This document shows, piece after piece, positions 1 through 8,847 of a DNA stretch of 64,000 nucleotides; position 1 is the first letter of the stretch, and the number at the start of each line of letters is the position of its first letter. The position numbers and the translations under genes were made by a program. Where the stretch lies: the NCBI GenBank assembly GCA_038503065.1, contig JBCAMK010000006.1, positions 1,240,001-1,304,000 of the forward strand, in the 5' to 3' direction. The stretch is from Paragyromitra xinjiangensis. Lineage: Eukaryota > Ascomycota > Pezizomycetes > Pezizales > Discinaceae. The notes below the pieces were generated by a model that did not search any database, was not told the DNA's origin, and saw only the letters and a list, made by a program, of their open reading frames with translations.

Positions 1-1886
1 GGCCGTAAAGTGGCGTCGAAACGGAGGAAGTTAACACGCCGTTATCCCATAATCCGCTGACCCCCCTGTATGCTGTGGCTCAACACAGAGTTAACTGAAA
101 CCTCACCAACAACAGAGACTCCTTTTGCAGGGGAGTCAGCTTTACCGGACTATGGGATAAAGGCGTGCGGCTCTGTGCGAACGAAGGTGTCACAGCGGCG
201 GAGAAAATCACTGGTTCAATCGGACAGATCTCGGAGAGTAGGTGTATGTATCTCGAATTGAGCTGGACATATATTATGTGCCTATGCGGAGTCCCTGACT
301 CATAGATGTGATGACTTTCCAATTAGAAAAAGAAAAAGTTTGGACGCATGAAGCTGTGGACAATTGAGACTGGAGAGAAATGTTTGATGCGATGCATCCC
401 ATGCCAAAAGTGGGGTCGAAAGCTTCGAGAGCGAGGCTAAGCACGGTTGGGTCCGGACTCGCCAGCGACTTGGTTTATTTCCGCTTCGTTTCGATGCCAT
501 CTTGCATCGAATTGTTCTTGTGACTGCCATTTATTGTACCCTTCCCTTGCCTATTGATGCTGCTACCTAGCGACATATCGCATACGTAGCGAAATCTATA
601 CCCTCGTATCGATAGAACCGGACGGTAGCTTAAGGTCTGGGGGGGGCATCGGCCTGCAAAGTACAATGATGAAACGTTAACATACGCCTGGTGCTCTACC
701 TGCTATAGTTTCTGGGGGTTATTTGTGCACTTTCCCCCGAGATGCCTTCGCGTTGTTTTACTACATTTGTCAACATTTCGCGGCGGCGGGGTTGAAAAAA
801 ATAGTTGGAAATCGGTGCAGGGAAGACGGGACAGAGATGGGATCGCTGGGAAAGTCGTCCAAGGGGGCAAGCAAAAAAGAGGGTGCCGGTTTAACCGCAA
901 ATTGCGATGCGATGGGCATAAAATTGTTTTGATGTGGAACAAACGAATTGGGAGATGGCCGATTAAAGAAACCCAAGCAAGAGTTGAGAAGCTACTACCG
1001 ATAAATCGCTTTCATGGGGGAAGTGGCCATCCGTTGCAATTCGGTACACACCAGTTGATGATGCTGGAGATCACCGTTAGATAGCAGCACAGATACCTTT
1101 CTAAACTCTCCTGTTTTCGAAAGATAAATAAATCCAGGACACCGAGAGATGATACAGTGATGGGGGCGGAAAAAAGCTCAGCCGCAAAGCGGAATTCGCA
1201 ACGGTTTGCGATTGGCTCACGGTGTGCTATATCAAGTCCCTGTCGCGCATGCAAAGCCTAAGCCTTGTACAACACTCAAGGGTTACAGGCTTCACACAGC
1301 CGAAAGAGGGAACGCGGAGAGAATAGGCAGCTTATTAATTGGCGAGTTGACGTATTGGAAGGAGATGTGCGGAGAAATCGAACCATACCATTTTAGTATA
1401 TTGCGGGAATTTTGATTCGGTCCTTTTAGAGGGAGGCCTACTAGTTTTTTTATTTTAGATTTTATTTCGTTCAGTCTTTTCTTTTTTTCTCTTTCCTTCT
1501 TTTGTTTTGTGGGCTGCGGCTCTTGGCCAATGGACTGGGGAGAGGACCTCGAGATGTGAAAGATGAGGGGTGCATGCATAAGGAAGCCTGGGAGTGCGCC
1601 TTGGGGGAGTGCAAGCCCCAGGCTGAGCGTGAGCGCTGTGGGTGGTAGACGGGGGCAGCATGGGGGCTTGGGCTCTGCGAAGAGCAGAAAGCGGTGAACG
1701 GACTGCCTGATTTGGAGTCGATTTCGCTTTTCTTGCTCGATTATTTGATTGCTTTTGTGGGCCTCTCTTGGCGCCCACACACCCACACGCATCCACGCCG
1801 CAAATAACAATGGTTTCTGTTCCTCCCATACTGCATTTTTGCTGCATTTTTGAGACGCGGCCACTCAACGCGACGCCTATAAGATC
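1..1886. other. Spacer upstream of cpc-1
   Basis: No supportable gene was seen. Short open frames here lack family features and most rely on non-ATG starts. The right part becomes pyrimidine-rich, as in many fungal promoters, and leads into a TATA-like run. Two perfect Gcn4/CPC1-type sites lie in the interval or at its edge and are listed separately. An ATG at 1810 opens a frame to a stop at 1978-1980, but it lies upstream of the likely transcription start and is probably not transcribed. Confidence 0.5.
296..302. promoter_or_regulatory. Perfect Gcn4/CPC1 binding site (TGACTCA), distal
   Basis: The seven bases match the consensus for Gcn4/CPC1-type bZIP dimers exactly. It is far (about 1.7 kb) upstream of the leader. 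By chance a 7-mer occurs several times in a window of this size, so the distal copy alone is weak evidence. Confidence 0.3.
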
Positions 1887-1893
1887 TGACTCA
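1887..1893. promoter_or_regulatory. Perfect Gcn4/CPC1 binding site (TGACTCA), proximal to cpc-1
   Basis: Exact TGACTCA about 75 bp upstream of the TATA-like run that precedes the cpc-1 leader. The encoded protein is itself the factor expected to bind this site, so autoregulation is the natural reading (inference). Position relative to the TATA-like element is typical of a functional upstream activating site. Confidence 0.6.
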
Positions 1894-1961
1894 TTTCCCT
1901 CACCCCCCCTTCTTTCCCTTCCTCTTTTCCTTCTTCCTTCCCTCATCTCCCAATTTTCTAC

Positions 1962-1980
1962 CCCATATATATATAAATAA
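1962..1980 (+). promoter_or_regulatory. TATA-like element before the cpc-1 leader
   Basis: An alternating TATATATA run followed by AATAAAA sits about 40 bp before the first upstream ORF. Transcription starting roughly 30-40 bp downstream would give a leader of about 700 nt, close to the length known for Neurospora cpc-1. The start site itself cannot be seen. Confidence 0.4.
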
Positions 1981-2017
1981 AAACCCCATATATCTACCCC
2001 AGTCCCCCCCCGGAATC

Positions 2018-2029
2018 ATGGACGCTTAG
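2018..2029 (+). promoter_or_regulatory. uORF1 of cpc-1 (three codons)
   Basis: ATG GAC GCT TAG: a Met-Asp-Ala upstream ORF close to the presumed 5' end of the mRNA. GCN4 and Neurospora cpc-1 also carry a very short first uORF, which lets ribosomes resume scanning after translating it. It is one of only two ATG-started frames between the TATA-like run and the main ATG. Confidence 0.7.
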
Positions 2030-2213
2030 ATCCCCCCCTCAACCTAAACTCTTGTCATATAAACCTTTTCCCCTTGGAATCGTCGTTTAAGCCTTTCACC
2101 ACGTCTTCCCCAGAGATCTACGGACCTCTGAGCCCTTCGCTTAGCGACCTCCCCAAACAGACCGTCACCATTCTTCCCCCGGAAGCATCGCGTTTCCCAA
2201 CGAACGACCAACC

Positions 2214-2414
2214 ATGGCTTTCACCAACTCCACTCCAGAGGCTTTCGCCACAAATACAATCAATAGACAACAACAACACTTCCAGGCCTCCCCCAACTCC
2301 CAGGTCTCCAGCCGTTGCTCATTTCGACCCTTCGAACGAAATCAGTTTCGACGATCCCGTGCTCTTCCCGTCTCATCCAAGACCAGCACAGCCCTCACCT
2401 CGTGCTATCCCTAA
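2214..2414 (+). promoter_or_regulatory. uORF2 of cpc-1 (66 codons)
   Basis: Second and last ATG before the main start, in a strong context (ACCATGGC). It encodes 66 residues and ends about 300 nt before the main ATG. It is out of frame with CPC1 and overlaps the open CPC1 extension. By analogy with GCN4 uORF4 and Neurospora cpc-1 uORF2 it should block re-initiation at the main ATG when amino acids are plentiful, and be skipped under starvation when ternary complex is scarce. The role is inference from the conserved layout. Confidence 0.7.
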
Positions 2415-2712
2415 TCAGGTGCACCAACCCCAACACCCACGCAGTGCTTCACTCCCGCAGCCCCGCAGAGTGAGCGAGATCGTGCAAAACCTTGGATACA
2501 GTACATCGCCATCTTCGTTCAGCCATCGGCCAGCTCCCCCACCATCGTACCAACAGTTTACTCAAACTCAGTCTTCGGATTCACTCCTTCTTCAGCCCGC
2601 GCCTAGGCAGCCGCAGCAACAGCCTATTTTAGACCCTCATACCGCAGCGGCTTATTACAAGAACTTAAGCCAACAGCATCGAGAGTTAGAGACCACCATT
2701 CGCACATATAAG

Positions 2713-3501
2713 ATGCAGCAGGGTATGGTTTCCTCACATAACACACTCGCTTCATCGCAGTTTAATTTTCATTCATCTAACGCTTTCACCACAGAGCAAA
2801 TGAAGGCTTTTGATCCCGAGGCGGCTTTCAACGAGCTGTTCTCCCCCGATTTGAGCGGGCTTGGTTCTGAATTTTCATCTCCTCAGTTCACCAGTGCTCA
2901 CGACTTCTCGGTTCCAACCATCGGCCCTACCATTTCTCCTCAAGAGCTTCTCATGAACCCTCCAGCTTCTGCTGCGACGACGCATCTCACGTCACCCCTA
3001 TCATTCTTTGATTCTCCATCAGAAAGTTATGATACGTCTCCGCTCTTTGCTCCTGACGATGTATCACCAGGCAATGATTGGTTCTCTCTCTTCCCGGAAA
3101 CGAATCCAGACCCTGAAGACCCTAGGGTATCCCCTCCACTGCCAAACCAAGCCCAAGATGGTTCCCCTGCACAGGGAAGTGGCTACTCTGACGACGACAT
3201 CCTTGATCCGCAAGACTCCCCGAGCACATCACCCATCTTCCGTAGCTCAAGTTCCGGGCCCCAACGTCGTTCCGTAACATCTGGAGTTCGTAAGAACCGA
3301 GGGCCGTTACCTCCAATCGTTGTCGAGGACCCTTCAGACACTGTTGCGATGAAGCGAGCTCGTAATACCCTTGCAGCTCGTAAGTCGAGGGCCAAGAAGC
3401 TGGAAAGGATGGAGGAGATGGAGGTTGAGATTGTGAAGCTGAAGGAGCAGGTTGAACACTGGAAGAATCTTGCGATGAACCAAAATAGGAGAAGGTCATG
3501 A
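2713..3501 (+). CDS. cpc-1: General amino-acid control bZIP transcription factor (CPC1/CpcA/Gcn4)
   Basis: 262 residues from the first in-frame ATG, no intron. The C-terminus (about residues 205-255) is a Gcn4-type bZIP: basic region with the N-T-L-A-A-R-K-S-R signature, then a short zipper of Leu/Met/Val heptads. The N-terminal part is acidic and Ser/Pro-rich with aromatic/Leu clusters (for example FNELFSPDL), typical of activation domains. Length agrees with Neurospora CPC1 (about 270) and Aspergillus CpcA (about 245). Function: activates amino-acid biosynthesis genes through TGACTCA sites when uncharged tRNA triggers eIF2 phosphorylation. Regulation is visible in the leader: two uORFs and a proximal TGACTCA. 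Near-cognate codons upstream could give a longer isoform of up to about 475 residues if TTG at 2074 is used. Confidence 0.93.
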   Translation: MQQGMVSSHNTLASSQFNFHSSNAFTTEQMKAFDPEAAFNELFSPDLSGLGSEFSSPQFTSAHDFSVPTIGPTISPQELLMNPPASAATTHLTSPLSFFDSPSESYDTSPLFAPDDVSPGNDWFSLFPETNPDPEDPRVSPPLPNQAQDGSPAQGSGYSDDDILDPQDSPSTSPIFRSSSSGPQRRSVTSGVRKNRGPLPPIVVEDPSDTVAMKRARNTLAARKSRAKKLERMEEMEVEIVKLKEQVEHWKNLAMNQNRRRS

Positions 3502-6129
3502 GTCGATAAACATAATGGTAGTCTTTAGTCGTTTGTTGGAAGTAAAAAGTTTTTGCTTTTGTCCCACACAAGCCAGTCTTTTCCTTCCACTGAGCTTTGT
3601 ATGCCTTTATGTCTTATTTCCTTGGTTATATCTTTTCTTTTTGGTTTTCGGTTTACCTTTAGGACCAAGTTGGGAGACCGGTCAGTAGCTCGTTTTGTAT
3701 CATTTTACGATGTTTTATGATGCTCTTTTGCGGAGGCTCTTTGCTTTAGCCTAGTTCTTTTTTTGGTGCTTTTTTTTATAGCTTTCTTTCGTTCTCGTTC
3801 GTACCGAATTCAAGAAACGGGTTCTTATTAAATCTCAGTTATCGTCCCTAATTGCGCATCTCGTCGCGTGTGCACCTATTTCTACTACCGTTGTGATTTA
3901 TCCGTCGCGTGGTATACCATCCTTTGAACTAAATAAATATCACTCCCACGTGACGAAGGTAATAAACTCTAGCGCTAGGTAGGCATGGCTAATGGCAACT
4001 TTGATATGGCAATGCAATTCTATTTGGCAGCGACCCGAAAGACAACAGATTAAAAGTGCGCGTGGTTCCCTACACGAGACAATATTGTGGGTAGTCATGG
4101 CCATCCACCTCGCTGCTCTTTTCGAATTATTATTACGCATGTTATATTTATCCCTAGACAATAACACTTCATCAGTAGTCACTCGATAGAGTTTTTTTTT
4201 TTCCGAGGCGCCAAGGGTAGCCAGAGCTCGTTTTAAGGATTTTAGAAATTTAGGTTCGTCAAGGGTGTGGCAAGAGCCTTGGGTGTACATAGTTAAAAGA
4301 TCAAAAAATAAAAGGAGCTTTGGAACCCTGGGGTTAAGTGAGAGGCCCCTTTAAATTTAAAAGCACACATCTTTGACACTTTCTATAGTACTGCTGGCGT
4401 CTGCACTGATGCATACTAACTTGTATAAAACCCTACTAGCAGAAAGGGTTCAAATAGTTGAAGCAGATGGTGATGAACGTGGGTGTGACGTAATTATTTT
4501 AAAATCTTAAAATCATAGAATTTTACCTTAATTCTTAAAATTGAGCCTCTAAAATCCCCACTTAAAATCCCAAAATCGAGCATTGACTACCCTTGCCGTA
4601 AGATACGACTGAGTTAATTGGCTGGCGATTTCAACAAGTGCATTAAACTACCTGTAATTTACGGGGGGACTTGCTCCACTTCCTCTATTAAACAGACCCG
4701 GCATATACCTGCACACGCGTGCTATCAAACTCATTTCAAGGTGACTTGTTTTGACCATCTTACAATTGGGATGGGGATTGTCTTCACTGCTTTCATGATG
4801 CTGAGTAGTGATATAAAGCGACCAGGTAAGTATCATCATCAATCGAGTAAACGCTGTGGATGATGTATACTAGAATATCATATACGCAAGTCTACCTAAG
4901 TGATTGCGCAGGTCCCCGGCCGATTTATCCATCCCAATAGTGTGTTTCCTATCACTGAACTAGAGCCAGCTGACTACTAAAAAGGCCGCTAATCGCCCCC
5001 ACTCTCTAGCATGACCTATTTTATTATATTTTGAGGTCTCCGTTGACCCCATGTTCGGAGCGCTTGTTGGTTTCATGAGAACCGTGCTTGTGTAGGGCCG
5101 CCGCAACTCTTGTGACCCACGACCCACGACCCACGTGCACGTGCACTATTCATTATCACACCTTCCCGGAGAGTGCTTTTTTTTGAAAAATTATATTTTT
5201 ATTGATTTTTAAGTACAAAGGGTATTGTGTGCAGTAGAGGAGTAGAGCGTAGGTTGTTTCATGGGGATTTTTGCGTTCTTTGTTGGGGGCATAACTATGG
5301 GGGTGTACTCCAGATACCCGCGGCGTGGTTGCATCCGCCAAACATGACAATGGGCTGAAGTAAACTAGAAGCTACCCACGGAACGCATAACAAGGAAATC
5401 ATCTCTATCGCCTTTCGGTGTGGTAATAATAATTTAATACTTTACATTTAGATATTTTCTCCTATTGGGGCATAACCCGCTTTACTTTTCGTCACCTGTA
5501 AACCACAATCTTTTTCCATCCCCAAATTGAGAACAAACTCGAAAAAAAAGAACTAAAAAAGAGACTAAAAAGAGTAAAGATAAACTTTTAAGATATTTAC
5601 AGGCACGAGAGAATGCCTTGGATGAAATAAAAGATCCACAAAGAAGGAGGCTACCGAATTCTGCATAAGCATGGTGGTCTCTCCAGAAAGAGAGAAAGAG
5701 AAAAGAAAAAACCACTGAAATCATGTACCAATCCTGGCGGAAATGAGAGAAATTTTTGGCCCTACTCCCCATATATCCTTTCCCCACCAAAGAGCGCCAG
5801 TTAAGAAAACACAACAAAAAGCAAATTGCAATTGACGGGGGAAAACATGAAAGAAGCAGCTTTTTTCTAAAGCACCATCTGCTTCCGCACACTGTGCCCG
5901 ACTCACGTTCAACACCCAGGCCCACCTATCTGGTCCATTATTTGACTCCTATGGTATTTTGAGAAAGAACTTTCGTTCAAAAGATGTTTTATATGCCGGA
6001 GAAGAAAAAAAAAGTGTAAAAGCGGTGGTTCCATTCCAAAATTTTTTTAAAAACTCTCAGCTGATGAAGAAGGGAAAGAGGAAATAAAAGGGGGGATTTA
6101 AAGTTAAGATGCAAGTGTTGAAGGGAAAA
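3502..6129. other. Spacer between convergent cpc-1 and CAF40
   Basis: Holds the 3' ends of both flanking genes. T-rich runs follow cpc-1. The stretch 4495-4590 is A/T-rich with repeated AAAATC-like words. No gene, tRNA or clear mobile element was recognised. The open frames are short or lack ATG starts. Confidence 0.5.
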
Positions 6130-7394
6130 TTATTCCACGACACAGTCGGAAAGGTTGATTAACAGTTGTGCTAAGCATCGTTTAGTAGCAGCGTCGTCGC
6201 GGAGAACAGATGAAAAGGTAGCGTCACGTAGCGGCTCCGGAAGGCACTGGCGGAGGGCCTCACGCGCACGAGGGTTATCACTCAAACTATATATTCGGTC
6301 AATAAAACGAAAGGATAAAGGCTCACATTAACGATATATAGGTGTACTCACCGAAGAAAGCATCTCACGACGTGCTTCAACAATCTCACGGTTTGCTGTT
6401 CGACAAGCTGGGTAACCATGTTGCTGAGGACCGTTCCTACTGCGTAGAACCGTTCGTACGTCTGGCATATATACGCCAACCCCATGTCGTCGAGCAGTAT
6501 CTTCTGCACGATGAAGATAGCTACTGTCTTTGACAGCTCAGATCCAGTCTCCATAATTCTAAGGCACAAAGGAATGATCTCGGTGGATAGCAGGAAGTTG
6601 ATAACATCGGAGGAATCGTTCTTTACTAGGGCGCCAATGACACCCAAGGATGTGAGCCGTAGGTACTCGAAGGGGCGGGACTTTGATGTGGTGTTCAGGA
6701 ACGGGTATAGAAACAAGGGGATATGTGCTGATGGTGTCCAGTAGGGTTAGTAGATGGACAGTGTAATTTTAGGAACACTAGAATACATACCATTCAAGAA
6801 TAGTGCCCTTGTCTCATTATGAGAAGCCACACATTGAAGCAGCGCGAGGGCATTGCAAACACGATTGGAAGCAGCCGCTGTCAAAGAACTCGGCATGAGT
6901 AATGGATAAACTGAGATGATCTCTTGAAGCAACGCAGTCATTACACCTATATCACCATTCCGTAAGTTATACGCACACCATGTCACAGTGATTGGCTGAA
7001 GCTTAGCGGGAAGAGAAAAAAATTATACCATACCAACAGAATGCCACAATATTAGTGCAAGGTCATCCACTTGCTCTCTTTTTTTACTCAGTTCCAGCAA
7101 TGCTGTCTCTCTGTTTCCGCCTTGCATCAGTTCCAGAATCCATTGGTAAACTTTTGGATCTTCTTCTGTTGTGCCCCGTCCAGCCACCAGACTCATGGCA
7201 GAGCTTGGTGCAGGTGAGGGCCCGGATGGGGTCACGAGATTTCGTCCTGGTATTCCAAATTGTTGCTGCTGCTGCTGGGAGTGCTGTTGTTGGGAGTGCT
7301 GCTGCTGCTGCTGATGCTGTGCATGATGCCAGTTGTTTTGGTCAGGGTGGGCAAAGTGTTGCTGGTGGCCGAACATTTGCTGCGACTGCAGCAT
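6130..7394 (-). CDS. CAF40: CCR4-NOT complex subunit Caf40/CNOT9 (Rcd1)
   Basis: Four exons on the minus strand: 7394-7034, 6946-6791, 6727-6352 and 6286-6130, giving 349 residues in a clean frame. Introns are 87, 63 and 65 nt with GTATGG, GTATGT and GTGAGT donors. A Gln/His-rich N-terminus (CAG-type codon runs, about residues 8-45) precedes the conserved armadillo-type Rcd1 fold. Family hallmarks include [47 protein letters not shown] and [16 protein letters not shown]. Known role: structural subunit of CCR4-NOT that binds Trp-containing peptides in mRNA-decay factors, linking deadenylation to translational repression. The ATG at 7394 was chosen because the frame upstream offers only a TTG. 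Very confident in identity and exon structure. Confidence 0.95.
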
Positions 7395-8471
7395 GTTTGT
7401 AATTGTATGTGGTGGAGGGAACGCGCAGAGCAATAGGTTTAAACCTAGTTGAACAGCGACAACTACAACGAACGAACAGGAAGAAGGGCGATATACTGGA
7501 GGCGAGCAAAACTAACAGTCGTGTATAGTCGTGGACGGAGGTAAACGGTAGCGAAAAGTCATAGACGAAAAAGGAAAAAATGACGATGTAGAAGGGGGAG
7601 GGGAGAGGAAAGGGAAGAAGACGACAATCCCCACAAGGTCAGCAACCTTCGAGAGAGGGCGGCGGGGGAGGAAAGCCAGCCGAGATCGGACACGCACACT
7701 AATCCCAATCTGGTGTCGTTGGCGTGTGGCTCGGCTAGCCAGGGTTTGAGCTTTTTCTTTCCCTTTTCCCTGGTGAAAAGTAACATCGGTTGGCCTCAAA
7801 ATCCCCCCTTTCTTCCACTCTACTGTCCTAATGGAGACATTACATTCAGTGTTTACCTACCGTACCCACAATGCGGATTCTGCGATATCGGGCGGGTTCT
7901 GATGTAGAGTTTTTACCGTTTACTTTATAGTGGTTTCGTTTATCGCTACCCCGACGGGGCTCTTCCAGAACCTTCCCAGCGTCGATCATACACGCTCACT
8001 CGGAACCTCCCGCTTCCATTTTTGGATGGGACGCAACTACAAATGCTAACAGCATCTTTCGCATACAAAATTTCGCACTAGCCATTATCACTACAATTTA
8101 TCACGATAGAAGCCTTAAAGCTTTGCAAATCGTTATCTTAACACCTTTTATGTTATCCAGGCATACCCAGGCCGTTACCCGCCAGAAAACCGTCCGATTA
8201 TAATTAAATCAACTAGCCTCCAATAATATATTCGTCCCTTATAAAAGGCCGCCGAAAAAAAAAGGGGAAGAAAGAAACAAGACAGGAAGTAATACAATGA
8301 AAACAGAGGAAGCATCAAATCTGAACTGCCCGTTGCTAGTAAAAAAATACATTATTCGAGTCATCGTTATACCCAGTTTGTCAATTGTCAATCGTCACAA
8401 AAAAATAACTATAATCGTGCCCAGAGCAACCAAAGGAAAAAAGAAGTAAAAAAGTAAAAAAAGTACCCGAG
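7395..8471. other. Spacer upstream of CAF40
   Basis: Probably the CAF40 promoter and leader. No family-recognisable open frame; those at 7512-7799 are low-complexity. Purine-rich stretches occur near 8250-8470. Confidence 0.45.
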
Positions 8472-8605
8472 CTAATGCGGGTCTGACTTTTTCCTCTTCC
8501 GATACGCAAGGAAACATATTGGCTGATCCATCGTGCAATCTGTGCCCTCAGGCATACCAACGTAAAGGAAGCTATCGAGGGACTTCCCCTCTTCTGCCCA
8601 CCCTG
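8472..8605 (-). CDS. Orphan candidate terminal exon, function unknown
   Basis: On the minus strand a strong acceptor (pyrimidine tract then TTTCAG) is followed by an open frame of about 43 codons ending in a TAG at 8472. The peptide begins WAEEGKSLDSF and ends with a basic RKRKKS tail. Upstream, an ATG at 8735 opens a short frame (MVRLLVLLQAF), but a convincing donor between the two is lacking. It lies just beyond the 3' end of the KIN1 gene on the same strand, so it could be a small separate gene or a chance frame in the KIN1 3' UTR. No family was recognised. Confidence 0.2.
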
Positions 8606-8847
8606 AAAGAAAAGACATAAGGGAAAGAAAAAAGATCAACTCAGTAATGAAACGCGGGGTAAAAAAAACTGTGCTTGGGTGTATGTAAGACCTGGGTATC
8701 CCAAAAGCCTGCAATAGAACCAAAAGACGAACCATAATAGTGAAGGGAATCGCTAAGCTAAAATATGCAGGCCAAAATCAAACAGTGAGGAGCGGCGAAA
8801 AAAAGGGAAGAAAAGAAAAGTAAGATAGGAGAGAGGATTGAAATAGC

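Larger units (their letters stand above)
1981..2712 (+). other. Stop-free 5' extension of the CPC1 reading frame (non-AUG)
   Basis: The cpc-1 frame stays open upstream of its first in-frame ATG (2713) back to the stop at 1978-1980, 244 codons without an ATG. The virtual peptide is rich in Pro, Ser and Gln and looks protein-like, not random. Near-cognate start codons occur in frame, for example TTG at 2074, ACG at 2101 and CTG at 2128, all upstream of uORF2. Conserved extensions of this kind, with non-AUG initiation proposed, have been described for cpc-1 homologues of Pezizomycotina. Whether these codons are used here is inference. Confidence 0.6.

Noticed and set aside
1292..1946. Long minus-strand frames upstream of cpc-1
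   Set aside because: Low-complexity Arg/Lys/Pro/Ser peptides from pyrimidine-rich promoter DNA; no domain or splice structure.
2074..3501. 475-codon frame taken as a conventional CDS starting at 2074
   Set aside because: Position 2074 is TTG, not ATG. The ATG-started protein begins at 2713. The upstream part is reported separately as a non-AUG extension.
5482..5925. 147-codon minus-strand frame rich in hydrophobic residues
   Set aside because: Composition reflects A/T-rich DNA, overlapping frames look equally good, and no family or membrane-protein pattern was convincing.
7023..7433. Start of CAF40 at 7433
   Set aside because: The codon there is TTG. The first ATG in frame is at 7394 and gives a standard Gln-rich start.
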